Assembly (NCBI GenBank): GCA_947630835.1
Contig: CANRIZ010000014.1
Span: forward strand, 1-64,000
Length of the DNA stretch: 64,000 bases
Direction: 5' to 3'
Source of the DNA: an uncultured Clostridia bacterium
GTDB lineage: Bacteria; Bacillota; Clostridia; Oscillospirales; Acutalibacteraceae
Made by a program: the position numbers and the translations under genes. This document shows positions 33,847-42,653 of this stretch, one piece after another (the stretch's first letter is position 1; every line of letters begins with the position of its first letter). The notes beneath the pieces are model-generated. The model saw only the letters and a list, made by a program, of their open reading frames with translations, was not told the origin of the DNA and did no database searches.

Positions 33847-34728
33847 ATGAAAAGCAAAACAAAAACTCTTCGCTCGATTCTGTGCGGACTTCTTGCCTTT
33901 TTCATATCGCTCTCGCTGACGCTTATAAGCGTGTTGACGGTTGTAAAGCTTACCGTGCTTAATCCCGATTATATAGTTTCGGTTATGCACAAGTCGGAGT
34001 ATTCCTCGCATTTGCATCAGGAGCTTAAAAACGAGTTTATCTCATACGGCGCCGCCTGTAATATAGGCGAGGACTTTTTTGACAAAGCGTTTGAGGAAGC
34101 CGTTACCGTTGAGCAAATAGACAGCGACACGGAAAAAAGCCTGAGAGATTTTTATGAAAATCAGGTTGAAACCGAACCCGATTATACGCTTATAAAGGAC
34201 AAGCTTTTTCAACAGCTCAAATCATATGCGAGCGAAAAAGGATATGCGCTTGACAGCAATACAATCGGCAATCTCGACGTCATTTCCGGCGAGATGTCCG
34301 AGCTTTACGACACATATGTAGGCACTTTCACTTCGTCTTATTTCAAGACGGCGGCGGATTTGCTTTCGCGTTTTGCCCCCGTGTTTACCTATGCGCTGAT
34401 AGGGCTCGGCGTGTTTGCGTTATTGGCTGCGGTTGTGATATTCTTCTCGTTCGGAAAGCTTAAAAACAGGCTGAGGTATATAATTTACGCAACCTCCGGC
34501 GCAACGCTTATGCTTTTGGCAGGCCCTGCCGCGGCGCTCATAATGAAAGTGGGCAATAGGGTAAGCATAGCCAACGCGTCGCTTTACGGCTTGGTATCGG
34601 GCTTTATAAACAATTTCTTTGCGGCGTTGCTTATCGCCTGCGCGGTGATGGCCGTTATAACGGTTATTCTTCACATTATAAGAATAAAGGCGTCGGGAAA
34701 GAAAAAGATAAAAAATACCCGCCAATAA
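33847..34728 (+). CDS. Unrecognised membrane protein in the sortase operon
   Basis: A 293-residue protein with an N-terminal helix (SILCGLLAFFISLSLTLISV), an outside domain of about 145 residues rich in charged helices, and three C-terminal helices (VFTYALIGLGVFALLAAVVI, ATLMLLAGPAAALIM, FFAALLIACAVMAVITVIL). It ends in a basic tail. It follows the sortase gene closely with AGGAGG at the junction. It may assist the sortase or form part of the assembled surface structure; no family is recognised. Confidence 0.7.
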   Translation: MKSKTKTLRSILCGLLAFFISLSLTLISVLTVVKLTVLNPDYIVSVMHKSEYSSHLHQELKNEFISYGAACNIGEDFFDKAFEEAVTVEQIDSDTEKSLRDFYENQVETEPDYTLIKDKLFQQLKSYASEKGYALDSNTIGNLDVISGEMSELYDTYVGTFTSSYFKTAADLLSRFAPVFTYALIGLGVFALLAAVVIFFSFGKLKNRLRYIIYATSGATLMLLAGPAAALIMKVGNRVSIANASLYGLVSGFINNFFAALLIACAVMAVITVILHIIRIKASGKKKIKNTRQ

Positions 34729-34731
34729 AAG

Positions 34732-34767
34732 TTAACCCCCTGTAAGAAAAAACAGGGGGTTGTTTTA
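34732..34767 (+). terminator. Rho-independent terminator of the sortase operon
   Basis: AACCCCCTGT and ACAGGGGGTT form a perfect 10-bp stem followed by GTTTTA. Confidence 0.85.
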
Positions 34768-34789
34768 TGAGAAAACTTTGTAAAACTCA

Positions 34790-34829
34790 AAACTCCTCGC
34801 CGCAAAGGCAAGGAGTTGATTTTTTTTTT
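34790..34829. terminator. Bidirectional terminator between the sortase operon and trkHA
   Basis: AACTCCTCGCC and GGCAAGGAGTT form a stem with T-rich sequence on both sides (nine T on the plus strand, TTTTGAGTTTT on the minus strand), serving the converging transcripts. Confidence 0.8.
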
Positions 34830-36279
34830 AAAATTGCCCTCTCCTTTTCCAAGTACTCGGATACAGAAGTATGAGCATCGGGAAAAGCTCAAGCCTTCCC
34901 ATAAGCATACAAAGGGACAGGAGAAGCTTTGACCCAACGCTGAAAAAGCTGAAATTGCAGGTGGGGCCGACAAGCCCGAACCCGGGTCCTACGTTGGAAA
35001 TACAGGTGGTAACGCTTGTAAAGGTAGTGGTAAAGTCGTAGTTTTCAAGCGAAATGCAAACGCAGGAAAAGGCTATAACCAAAATGTAAATTAGGAAGTA
35101 AACAAGAGTACCTCTCAATATTTCCTTGGAAACGGGCTTTTTCTCCAACGTGACCGTATTGTACGAACGAGGGTGAAGCAAATGCTTTATTTCGGCGCTT
35201 GCCGTTTTGAAAAGTATAATTATCCTTGAAGCCTTTAAGCCGCCGGCGGTACTGCTGACGCAGCCGCCGAAAAACATAAGGCAAATTAATATTACCTTGC
35301 TGTATTCGGGCCACAAACCGAAATCGGTTGACGAAAATCCCGTAGTTGAAATAATCGAAGCGACCTGAAAGAGAGAATAGCGCAGAGCCTTGAAAAATCC
35401 TCCGTATATGGACTTGATGTTCAAAGCCACGGTTACAGTGGCAAAAAGTATAACGCCGAGATAACAGCGAAGCTCCTCGTTTTTGAGAACGGACTTGAAT
35501 TTTCCCAAAAGTAAGAAGAAAAACATATTGAAATTCATACCGAAAAGTATCATAAATATGCTTATTACCATTTCTATGGGCGCGCTGCCGTATGCGCCTA
35601 TGCTTGCGTTTTTAACGCTGAAGCCTCCCGTACCGGCAGTTCCGAAGGTGTGAACTATTGAGTCGTACAGCGGCATTTTACAAATAAGAAGCGCAATAAT
35701 CTCGGCAAAGGTAAGCCCTATATATATAAGGTAAAGTATAAGAGACGAGCGCTGAACCCTTGCGTTTAGCTTACCCGCGTCAAGCCCGGGGACTTCGGCG
35801 CGCATAATGTACATTGAATATTCCTCCGACATGGGAACTACCGCCATCATAAAAACAAGTATTCCCATACCGCCTATCCAATGGGTAAAGCTTCGCCAAA
35901 AAAGTATCCCCCTGCCAAGGGATTCTATATCGGAAAGTATGCTTGAACCGGTGGTAGTAAAGCCCGAAACGGTTTCAAAAAGAGCGTCGGCATAGTTGGG
36001 TATCTGCCCCGAAACGGTAAAGGGTAAAGCGCCTATAACGGAAATGGCAAGCCAGGAGAGAGCGACGCTTACGAAGCCCTCCTTTGAATAAAATTTGTTG
36101 TTGCAATTTCTGCTCAGGGCGGCTGAAACCGCAGTAACCGCAAGGGCGGGAACAATCGCCGCCAAAAAGCATTTGAAATCCTCGCCGTATATTATCGAAA
36201 CGGCGACGGGAAGCAGCATAAGTATCGCTTCAATCCCGACAACCCTTCCGACAATCTTTACAATCATACGGTAATTCAT
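34828..36279 (-). CDS. trkH: Potassium uptake protein TrkH
   Basis: A 483-residue channel subunit with about ten hydrophobic segments and four selectivity-filter regions: ALFETVSGFTTTGSSIL, VHTFGTAGTGGFSVKNAS, VASIISTTGFSSTDFG and SVTTCISNVGPGFGLVG. The Gly in each filter loop is present, indicating a working K+ path. It imports K+ (or Na+) under control of the cytosolic TrkA ring. Start ATG overlaps the trkA stop by four bases. Confidence 0.95.
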   Translation of the reverse strand: MNYRMIVKIVGRVVGIEAILMLLPVAVSIIYGEDFKCFLAAIVPALAVTAVSAALSRNCNNKFYSKEGFVSVALSWLAISVIGALPFTVSGQIPNYADALFETVSGFTTTGSSILSDIESLGRGILFWRSFTHWIGGMGILVFMMAVVPMSEEYSMYIMRAEVPGLDAGKLNARVQRSSLILYLIYIGLTFAEIIALLICKMPLYDSIVHTFGTAGTGGFSVKNASIGAYGSAPIEMVISIFMILFGMNFNMFFFLLLGKFKSVLKNEELRCYLGVILFATVTVALNIKSIYGGFFKALRYSLFQVASIISTTGFSSTDFGLWPEYSKVILICLMFFGGCVSSTAGGLKASRIIILFKTASAEIKHLLHPRSYNTVTLEKKPVSKEILRGTLVYFLIYILVIAFSCVCISLENYDFTTTFTSVTTCISNVGPGFGLVGPTCNFSFFSVGSKLLLSLCMLMGRLELFPMLILLYPSTWKRRGQF

Positions 36280-37646
36280 GCCTTGCCCTCCACAATATCC
36301 TCAAGCTTCAAAACTCCCTTCAAGCTTGTTGCGATAATAACGCTGTCGCCCGAATGGATTGAGTCGTCGCCGGAGGGTATAATACAGCTTCCGTTGTGTA
36401 TTATGGAGGCTACTATTGCGTCGCGCGAAATTCTGAGGGATTTAAGCGGTACTGAGTCATATTTAAAGCCTTCGCTGACCTTTAACTCAAGTATTTCTAT
36501 ATTTCGGTCAAATATATAGTAAAGCGATTCTACCGCACCGGAGCTTTTGTATGCGTTTTGCATGGAGCGAACATAGCTGACAATCCTCTGGGTTGCAATA
36601 CCGGACGGTTGAATAATGCTGTCAAGATTGTTGTTTGAAAGCAGTTTTATAATATGGCTTTCGTGAATTTGCGTAATTACCTTTTCACAGCCGGAGCTTA
36701 CGGCGAACATCGAGGTTATAACGTTGTCGTCATCGTCGTCGGTTATTGCGACAAAGGCGTTTGCGTCGGAAATGCCCTCCTCCTTTAAAAGCTCGGGATC
36801 GTTTCCGTTGCCGTAAACAACGCTTACCTTTGGGAAAGCCTCCTTTATTTTAGCGCAGGCTTCCTTTTCCTTTTCGACTATTTTAAGCTTTATACCCGTA
36901 TTGTGAACCTGATGCGCAAGGTAAAGGGCTACGTTGCCGCCGCCGACGGCGAGAACGTTTTTTGCCGTATGGCGGTTAATTCCCATATTTTTTGCAAGCA
37001 GATTTATTTGCTGATACGAGCCTATAATATTAAGCCTGTCGCCCGCCCTTATAACATAATCGCCTCTCGGTATAAACGCCTCGTTATCCCTTGAAACGGC
37101 GCAGACCAAGACGTTCGCGCCCGACCTTGAGCGCAAATCGCTTAAACTCATACCGTTAAGCCTGTTGCCCTGCGATATTTTTATCTCTACGGATTCCGCC
37201 CTGCTGTTTGCAAAGGATTCAACCTTTGAAGCGGAGGGAAAACGCAGAATCCTCGATATTTCGCTTGCCGTTTCTTCCTCGGGATTTATAATCATCGAAA
37301 GCCCGAATTCTTCCTTTAAAAAATTTGCCTGTTTAATGTAATCTCGGGTGCGAACCCTGGCAATGGTGTGCTTTGCCCCTATTTTGTTGGCGCAAAGACA
37401 GCATAAAAGATTGGTTTCGTCGTTTTTGGTTACGGCGATAAGCAAATCGGAATTTTTAACGCCCGCCTCTTTAAGCATTTCGTAGCTTGCGGCGTTGCCC
37501 TCGTAAACCATAACGTCAAGATTGTTCGCAACCTTTTGAACACGGTCGCCGTCACGGTCGATTAAGGTGATTTCGTGGTTTCCCTTTGAAAGCTCATGAG
37601 CAATTGAATACCCGACGCGCCCTGCGCCGGCAATTACTATCTTCAT
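36276..37646 (-). CDS. trkA: Trk potassium uptake regulatory protein TrkA
   Basis: A 456-residue cytosolic gating subunit with two RCK repeats. The first opens with MKIVIAGAGRVGYSIAHELS and has ITLIDRDGDRV; the second has NVLAVGGGNVALYLAHQVHN near residue 230. Both are NAD(H)/nucleotide-binding Rossmann folds, each followed by a TrkA-C domain (for example GNRLNGMSLSDLRSRSG). It is co-transcribed with trkH. Length is normal for the double-RCK form. Confidence 0.95.
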   Translation of the reverse strand: MKIVIAGAGRVGYSIAHELSKGNHEITLIDRDGDRVQKVANNLDVMVYEGNAASYEMLKEAGVKNSDLLIAVTKNDETNLLCCLCANKIGAKHTIARVRTRDYIKQANFLKEEFGLSMIINPEEETASEISRILRFPSASKVESFANSRAESVEIKISQGNRLNGMSLSDLRSRSGANVLVCAVSRDNEAFIPRGDYVIRAGDRLNIIGSYQQINLLAKNMGINRHTAKNVLAVGGGNVALYLAHQVHNTGIKLKIVEKEKEACAKIKEAFPKVSVVYGNGNDPELLKEEGISDANAFVAITDDDDDNVITSMFAVSSGCEKVITQIHESHIIKLLSNNNLDSIIQPSGIATQRIVSYVRSMQNAYKSSGAVESLYYIFDRNIEILELKVSEGFKYDSVPLKSLRISRDAIVASIIHNGSCIIPSGDDSIHSGDSVIIATSLKGVLKLEDIVEGKA

Positions 37647-37803
37647 AAATTAAACCCTCTCTTTAAGAAAACAGCATAAAATTCGATAAGTTTTGCGTTT
37701 CGTCAATCGGATAATATTATATCACGCATATTATTAAAGTCAACAAATGAAAATATATTCTTTTTTCCGTTTTGCCGAAATATAATTTTTAAGGGGCGAT
37801 TTT

Positions 37804-38571
37804 GTGAAATATTTTATTATAACCGAAAGAGGAATTTCGGTAATGTGCTTTATAACGATTATTGCCGTAAGCCTGTTTGCGTCCGCAAGCGATAAAAACG
37901 CCGCCGCGGCTTCGTCCTCGGGAACGCAGTCGCTGCCGATATATTGCGTCGATACCTCGGAAAAAAAGGTCGCCGTCACCTTTGACGCCGCCTGGGGCGC
38001 GGACGATATACCCTTGATTTTACAAACCCTTAAAAAGCATAACGCCAAGGCAAGCTTTTTTATTGTAGGCGAGTGGGCAAAGCTTTATCCCGAGCAGGTT
38101 AAAAATATTTTTGAGGCGGGACATGAGATAGGCGGACATTCCTACAGCCACAGCCTGTACGGAAAGCTTACAAAAGAGCAGATTGAGGAGGATACGGAAA
38201 AATGCAATAAAGAGCTTTCCGAAATTACCGGTATAACGCCGTCGGTTATGAGATTTCCCTCGGGCGATTACAGCGAGCTTGCGGTCAAAACGGTAAGGGA
38301 GGCGGGGCTTCAACCCATACAGTGGAGCGTTGATTCGCTTGACTGGCAGGGGATTTCCAAGCAGGAAATAATAAAAAGAGTTGTCACTAAAACCGAAAAC
38401 GGTTCCATTATACTTTTCCATAACGACGTCAAGAATACCGACGAGGCGCTTGACGAGGTTTTGACTTTGTTGGAAAACAAGGGATATTCGTTCGTGGGGG
38501 TTTCACAGCTTATATACAATGAGCCTTACAGAATAGACGCAAACGGAAAACAATATAAAGCCGACCGATAA
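37804..38571 (+). CDS. Polysaccharide deacetylase, PdaB-like
   Basis: A 255-residue exported enzyme with an N-terminal membrane anchor (GISVMCFITIIAVSLFASAS) and a NodB domain: VAVTFDAAWGADDIPLIL, GHEIGGHSYSHSLYG (His-x-x-x-His metal site), MRFPSGDYSE and ILFHND. TFDAAWG is the form seen in PdaB/YbaN proteins needed to maintain the spore cortex. The start is GTG. Upstream (37700-37800) is AT rich with a possible GCATA -35 for a forespore sigma, which I cannot confirm. It stands alone before a terminator. Confidence 0.88.
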   Translation: MKYFIITERGISVMCFITIIAVSLFASASDKNAAAASSSGTQSLPIYCVDTSEKKVAVTFDAAWGADDIPLILQTLKKHNAKASFFIVGEWAKLYPEQVKNIFEAGHEIGGHSYSHSLYGKLTKEQIEEDTEKCNKELSEITGITPSVMRFPSGDYSELAVKTVREAGLQPIQWSVDSLDWQGISKQEIIKRVVTKTENGSIILFHNDVKNTDEALDEVLTLLENKGYSFVGVSQLIYNEPYRIDANGKQYKADR

Positions 38572-38587
38572 AAAAGGGCAGAAAAAA

Positions 38588-38616
38588 ACCCGATGCAAAC
38601 ATCGGGAATTTTTTTG
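38588..38616 (+). terminator. Rho-independent terminator after pdaB-like gene
   Basis: CCCGATG, CAAA loop, CATCGGG, then a T-rich run. The following 190 bases up to the rpsU promoter hold nothing that I recognise. Confidence 0.88.
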
Positions 38617-38804
38617 GGAAAATAATAGGTAAAGATTAAAGTCCACCACAAACGTTAACCTTTGTGCAAGTATTATAATAACAGCAGAATATGGCAAAGC
38701 AAGCACAAAAATATGAACAAATTATTAACAATCAAGAAAATTACAGACTTTTTATGTTATTTTTTACAAAAATTGAAAGATAAATTAACATTTTAAAACT
38801 TTAC

Positions 38805-38833
38805 TTGACATTAACGCTCAGCTATTGTATAAT
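38805..38833 (+). promoter_or_regulatory. Consensus rpsU promoter
   Basis: TTGACA, 17 bases, TATAAT, a perfect housekeeping promoter 35 bases before the S21 start. Confidence 0.92.
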
Positions 38834-38867
38834 ATCACAGAAACCACGATTAAAGGGAGGGAATATA

Positions 38868-39044
38868 ATGAGCCAGGTAAAGGTTAAGGACAACGAGTCT
38901 TTGGAAAGCGCTCTCAGACGCTTTAAAAGGCAGACCTCTCGTGACGGCGTAATTCAGGAAGTACGCAAAAGAGAACATTACGAAAAGCCTTCCGTTAAGA
39001 GAAAGAAAAAGTCGGAAGCAGCTCGAAAGAGAAAGTATAAGTAA
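38868..39044 (+). CDS. rpsU: 30S ribosomal protein S21
   Basis: A 58-residue basic protein: [20 protein letters not shown] and a Lys/Arg-rich tail ending RKRKYK are the S21 signature. The track ORF starts at 38805; ATG 38868 follows AAGGGAGGG at correct spacing. It is a single-gene unit with a perfect promoter and its own terminator. Confidence 0.97.
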   Translation: MSQVKVKDNESLESALRRFKRQTSRDGVIQEVRKREHYEKPSVKRKKKSEAARKRKYK

Positions 39045-39050
39045 ACAAAA

Positions 39051-39078
39051 GCGGGCTTTTCAGTCCGCTTTTTTGTTT
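39051..39078 (+). terminator. Rho-independent terminator after rpsU
   Basis: AGCGGGCT, TTTC loop, AGTCCGCT, followed by TTTTTGTTTTT. Confidence 0.85.
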
Positions 39079-39094
39079 TTAACGAGGTTGGCAA

Positions 39095-39625
39095 ATGAAT
39101 AAAAAGGATTTGTTAATGCCCAGATACAGGTTTAAATGCGTTACCGACATAAGCGCCGAGGATTTGCGTAAAATGGGCGCAAAGGCGGTGGGACTCGATA
39201 TTGACAATACCATTGCGCCGGACGGTAAATTCCGTTACATAGACGGCGTAAGGGAATGGGTTAGGGAGATAGAGAGCGCCGGCTTCCCGATAACGCTTAT
39301 TTCAAACGGCACTTTAATAAGGGTGCTGCCGGTTTCCCGTTACCTCGGCGGAATCGGATTTACTCATTTGTCGTTAAAGCCTTTTCCCCACGCTCTTAAA
39401 AGGGCGGCAAAGCGTATGAACGTCGATATATCGGAGCTTGCGATGCTCGGCGACCAGATTTTTTCCGACGTCAAGGCCGCCAATCTTTGCGGCGCTATAC
39501 CGGTAAGAATCGACCCGATACCGATTAAGAGCCTTTATCCTCATTATTATGAGTGGAAGAGCAGGCGGGAAGAGCCTTATATAAAAGCGTTTGAAGAAAA
39601 GCACGGGTATGGTGTTTATGATTGA
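39095..39625 (+). CDS. YqeG family HAD phosphatase
   Basis: A 176-residue HAD superfamily (subclass IIIA) protein. Motif I is VGLDIDNTIAPD (Asp nucleophile), motif II LISNG, and the Lys/Asp motifs KPFPHALKRAAKRM and AMLGDQIFSDVKAANLCG. YqeG-type enzymes act on phosphorylated lipid intermediates such as phosphatidylglycerol phosphate (the plant homologue is PGP phosphatase). The start sequence DLLMPRYRFKCVTDIS is usual. The next gene overlaps its end by eight bases. Confidence 0.93.
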   Translation: MNKKDLLMPRYRFKCVTDISAEDLRKMGAKAVGLDIDNTIAPDGKFRYIDGVREWVREIESAGFPITLISNGTLIRVLPVSRYLGGIGFTHLSLKPFPHALKRAAKRMNVDISELAMLGDQIFSDVKAANLCGAIPVRIDPIPIKSLYPHYYEWKSRREEPYIKAFEEKHGYGVYD

Positions 39626-40682
39626 GAAATTAAAAACTATAGTTAAAAATTCCGAATATGACGCGGCTGTTATTGTTTCGCCCGAAAACAGGTTTTATTT
39701 TACCGGTTTTGATTCCTCCGACGGCTACCTTATAGCAAGCGGGGAGGACGCCGTTTTTATTACCGACGGCAGGTATATCGAGGCGGCGCAGATGAAGGTG
39801 AAGGGCTGTAAGGTCGTTTTGCAGGAAAAAAGCGCCGACCAGATTAAGAATATACTTTCCTCGTTCGGCGCAAAAAGCGCTGCGGTGGAAGCCGACAGAA
39901 TGACTTTAAGCCAATATTCGCTTTTCGCTTCGGCGTTCGGAAACACGGAAATTATTGCGGACGGGAGCTTGGATAGGGAAATTAATGCGGTAAGAAGCGT
40001 TAAAACCCCCGAGGAAACGGAAAAAATCATAACGGCGCAGAGGATTGCGGAGCAGGCGTTCGAGCATATTTTGGGCTTTATCAAGCCGGGCGTAAGCGAA
40101 AAAGAGATTGCTTTGGAGCTTGACTTTTATATGCTCAAAAACGGGGCGCAGGGCGTTTCCTTTGAAACCATAGCCGTAAGCGGCGCAAAAAGCTCTATGC
40201 CGCACGGCGTGCCGGATGAAAAAATTATAGAAAACGGCGATTTTGTCACCATGGATTTCGGCGCAATCTATAAGGGCTACCACAGCGATATGACAAGGAC
40301 CGTTGCTGTCGGAAGCGCAAGCGGTGAAATGAAAGAGGTTTATTTAACCGTTTTAAAGGCGCAGGAGAACGCGCTGGGTTCGCTTAGGGCGGGACTCGGC
40401 TGCAAGGACGCGGATTTTGCCGCAAGGAGCGTTATACAAAATGCGGGATACGGCGAATACTTTACCCACTCCACAGGGCACGGCGTGGGCGTTGAAATTC
40501 ACGAGTACCCGAACCTTTCGCATATAAGCGACAAGAGCTTAAAAAAGGGCAACGTCGTAACCGTTGAACCGGGCATTTATATACCGGGGAAATTCGGAGT
40601 CAGGATTGAAGATATGGCGCTTGTGAGCGAAAACGGCTGTGAAAATCTTACAAAAGCTCCAAAAGAGCTTATAATACTGTAA
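39618..40682 (+). CDS. M24 family Xaa-Pro aminopeptidase
   Basis: A 354-residue cytoplasmic metallopeptidase. The creatinase-like N-domain runs to about residue 125 (ENRFYFTGFDSSDGYLIAS), followed by the pita-bread domain with metal ligands in VTMDFGAIYKGYHSDMTRTV (two Asp), STGHGVGVEIHE (His), VTVEPGIYIP (Glu) and GVRIEDMALV (Glu). It removes N-terminal residues before proline. ATG 39618 overlaps the yqeG-like gene; the track start at 39591 is inside that gene. An aminopeptidase P gene in front of efp is common in Clostridia. Confidence 0.93.
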   Translation: MIEKLKTIVKNSEYDAAVIVSPENRFYFTGFDSSDGYLIASGEDAVFITDGRYIEAAQMKVKGCKVVLQEKSADQIKNILSSFGAKSAAVEADRMTLSQYSLFASAFGNTEIIADGSLDREINAVRSVKTPEETEKIITAQRIAEQAFEHILGFIKPGVSEKEIALELDFYMLKNGAQGVSFETIAVSGAKSSMPHGVPDEKIIENGDFVTMDFGAIYKGYHSDMTRTVAVGSASGEMKEVYLTVLKAQENALGSLRAGLGCKDADFAARSVIQNAGYGEYFTHSTGHGVGVEIHEYPNLSHISDKSLKKGNVVTVEPGIYIPGKFGVRIEDMALVSENGCENLTKAPKELIIL

Positions 40683-40689
40683 AAAGCAC

Positions 40690-40718
40690 TTGAAATATCT
40701 TGTAAAATAGGTTAAAAT
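40690..40718 (+). promoter_or_regulatory. Probable efp promoter
   Basis: TTGAAA, 17 bases, TAAAAT between the M24 peptidase gene and efp. Confidence 0.5.
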
Positions 40719-40769
40719 ACATTTGTGAATTACGGTTTGGTTTGACCGTTATGAATTGGAGGATAATTT

Positions 40770-41327
40770 ATGATATCAGCAGGCGATTTCAGAAACGGCG
40801 TTACATTCGAGGAGGACGGGCAGGTTCTTCAGGTAATCGAGTTTCAGCATGTTAAGCCCGGCAAGGGCGCTGCCTTTGTAAGAACAAAAACAAAAAATGT
40901 TATCACCGGCGCTGTTGTAGAAAAAAGCTACAACCCGACGGCGAAGTTCCCCACGGCGTTTATTGAGAGGAAGGATATGGAGTATTCCTATTCGGACGGC
41001 GATTTATATTATTTTATGGACCCCGAAACCTACGATATGTCGCCCATTTCCGCAAGCGACCTTCCCGAGAATTTCAAGTTTGTTAAGGAAAATATGATTT
41101 GCAAAATCCTTTCGTACAAGGGAAAGGTTTTCGGCCTTGAGCCGCCTACCTTTGTTACCTTGCAGGTTACCAAAACGGAACCCGGCTTTGCGGGTAACAC
41201 TGCAACAAACGCAACCAAGCCCGCAACGCTTGAAACCGGAGCGGAAATCAAAGTACCCCTTTTCATTAACGAGGGTGAAATGATTAACGTTGATACGAGA
41301 ACAGGCGAATATATGTCAAGGGCATAA
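40770..41327 (+). CDS. efp: Elongation factor P
   Basis: A 185-residue, three-domain translation factor that rescues ribosomes stalled on polyproline. The start [20 protein letters not shown] and [17 protein letters not shown] with the tip Lys of domain I, then [20 protein letters not shown], are the signatures. No modification genes (EpmA/B) are visible nearby. GGAGGATAATTT precedes ATG. The downstream CD1247-like gene is about 15 bases away. Confidence 0.97.
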   Translation: MISAGDFRNGVTFEEDGQVLQVIEFQHVKPGKGAAFVRTKTKNVITGAVVEKSYNPTAKFPTAFIERKDMEYSYSDGDLYYFMDPETYDMSPISASDLPENFKFVKENMICKILSYKGKVFGLEPPTFVTLQVTKTEPGFAGNTATNATKPATLETGAEIKVPLFINEGEMINVDTRTGEYMSRA

Positions 41328-41343
41328 TTACGGAGGTGCTATT

Positions 41344-41754
41344 ATGACGGTTACTGAAAAAGCGGCTTATTTAAAGGGACTTGCTTCCGGGCTCAGCCTT
41401 GATGACTCTAAGCCCGAAACAAAAATAATCAATGCGATGCTCGACGTTATCGACGAGCTTGCGCTTTCCGTCAGCGATTTGGAAGACGAGCTCTCGCTCG
41501 TAACCGAGCAGCTTGACGCGGTTGACGAGGATCTTGACGCGTTGGAGGAATTTATTTACGATGACTGTGATTGCAGCCTTGACGACTTCAACGAAGATGA
41601 TTTGTACGAGGTTGAATGTCCGTCCTGCCATGAGTTGGTAGAGTTCGACGAGGATGCGATTATGGAAGGCAGCGCGGAATGTCCGGCTTGCGGCGAGCAT
41701 CTTGAATTTGACTTCGATTGCTGCGACTGCGACGAATGCGCGGACGAAGAATAA
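41344..41754 (+). CDS. CD1247 N-terminal domain protein with zinc-ribbon-like Cys pairs
   Basis: A 136-residue acidic protein. The N-terminal part (TEKAAYLKGLASGLSLDDSK, then KIINAMLDVIDELALSVSDL) forms a predicted coiled coil; the C-terminal part has VECPSCHELV and AECPACGEHL, a two-knuckle metal site, and a Cys/Asp/Glu-rich tail. This matches a small conserved Clostridia family commonly located after efp. Function unknown; metal-binding and coiled coil suggest an adaptor. ATG 41344 follows GGAGGTGCT. Confidence 0.85.
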   Translation: MTVTEKAAYLKGLASGLSLDDSKPETKIINAMLDVIDELALSVSDLEDELSLVTEQLDAVDEDLDALEEFIYDDCDCSLDDFNEDDLYEVECPSCHELVEFDEDAIMEGSAECPACGEHLEFDFDCCDCDECADEE

Positions 41755-41789
41755 GCAGAAAAACAAGCTTGTTATCATAGAACCAAGCA

Positions 41790-41822
41790 AAATCCCCTGA
41801 ATTGATTTCAGGGGATTTTTGA
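41790..41822 (+). terminator. Rho-independent terminator after the efp unit
   Basis: AAATCCCCTGAA, short loop, TTCAGGGGATTTTT. It borders cassette B. The next 140 bases are AT rich with no recognised feature. Confidence 0.9.
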
Positions 41823-41960
41823 TTGGTAATAGGGAAATTTTAATGCAATATAATTTTTTCGTTCATTTTTTAGCTTCTGTATAATCTCATAAAAAGTATT
41901 ATTACGGTCGCATGTAACAAATATTACTCCGTTATTATAAGTATCACTTTTTATCAGAAC

Positions 41961-42251
41961 TTAACCGAATAAGACTGTGATATCTTGTTCTGCCTCGTAA
42001 ATGGTTCTTCCGTCAAAAAGTTTGGCTTTCTCAAATTGCTTAACACATTCGGCATGATTTTTGCCGTGACAACGAAAAATGTAATTCTCATCTCCAAAGC
42101 ATTCGAATATTACAAATTCCACAAGCGTCGTATCATTCTCGTATACCTGGGATTCCATAAAATACCGTTTTCCGTTATACTCAAACTCTTTTTCCGGACC
42201 GCCCATTGTCAATAAATCGTTGATAAATTCAGCTAAAGTATTTCCTTTCAT
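41961..42251 (-). CDS. Cassette B: small acidic partner 3
   Basis: A 96-residue protein related to the other FWE.E.DM.WV proteins but the most divergent: it starts MKGNTLAEFINDLL, has FEYNGKRYFMES in the middle, and ends GRTIYEAEQDITVLFG, where the usual FWEVEKDMQWVDC is altered. It belongs to the third pair, whose MGGRGTF gene is frameshifted, so it may be under relaxed selection or specialised as an orphan partner. ATG 42251 is preferred to TTG 42254. Last gene of cassette B. Confidence 0.65.
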   Translation of the reverse strand: MKGNTLAEFINDLLTMGGPEKEFEYNGKRYFMESQVYENDTTLVEFVIFECFGDENYIFRCHGKNHAECVKQFEKAKLFDGRTIYEAEQDITVLFG

Positions 42252-42257
42252 CAATGG

Positions 42258-42637
42258 TTACCCCTTAAAAAATGATTTGTATCGTTTATATTCGGTGCGT
42301 GTTAATTTGCGCTTCACAGTAGTTGGGGAATTATGATAATCTATTCCCGGCTTTTGATGAATATGAATATGCAGCAATCCCCTTTGCCGAGACTCGGTTC
42401 ATGATGATACCCAATTTCCAAAGTAATTTCGTGATTTTCGTTATATTCTCGATATTGATGAAAAACGCCGTCTTTATCGAGAAGAATATAACTAAAACTC
42501 GAATGTGCCTCTTCGGGCAATTTATAGGATTTAGATTTATCAATAGGTTGCAAAACTTTAACACCATTGATTTCGTCAACAATTTCGAAAGTATAAGGAA
42601 CCGGATTTCCGCTTGCAAAAGTACCTCTTCCACCCAT
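42258..42637 (-). pseudogene. Cassette B: MGGRGTF protein 3, frameshifted
   Basis: The frame starts MGGRGTFASGNPVPYTF and keeps LPEEAHSSFSY and EIGYHHEPSL, then after a GGGG run the original frame reads CCIFIFIKSRE and stops. The neighbouring frame continues with LHIHIHQKPGIDYHN and ends EYKRYKSFFKG before TAA at 42258, the expected family C-terminus. One indel near 42380 therefore splits an otherwise complete gene. It is either a natural frameshift mutation or a sequencing or assembly error. Confidence 0.75.
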
Positions 42638-42653
42638 ATCAGCGCACCACCTT
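42621..42653 (-). repeat. Duplication seam: copied end of the DUF4417 gene before pair 3
   Basis: The minus strand reads AAGGTGGTGCGCTGATATGG, identical in cassette A to the end of DUF4417 (Lys-Val-Val-Arg-stop) and start of the MGGRGTF gene. Here no DUF4417 gene precedes it; only its last codons were copied with the pair. Confidence 0.75.
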
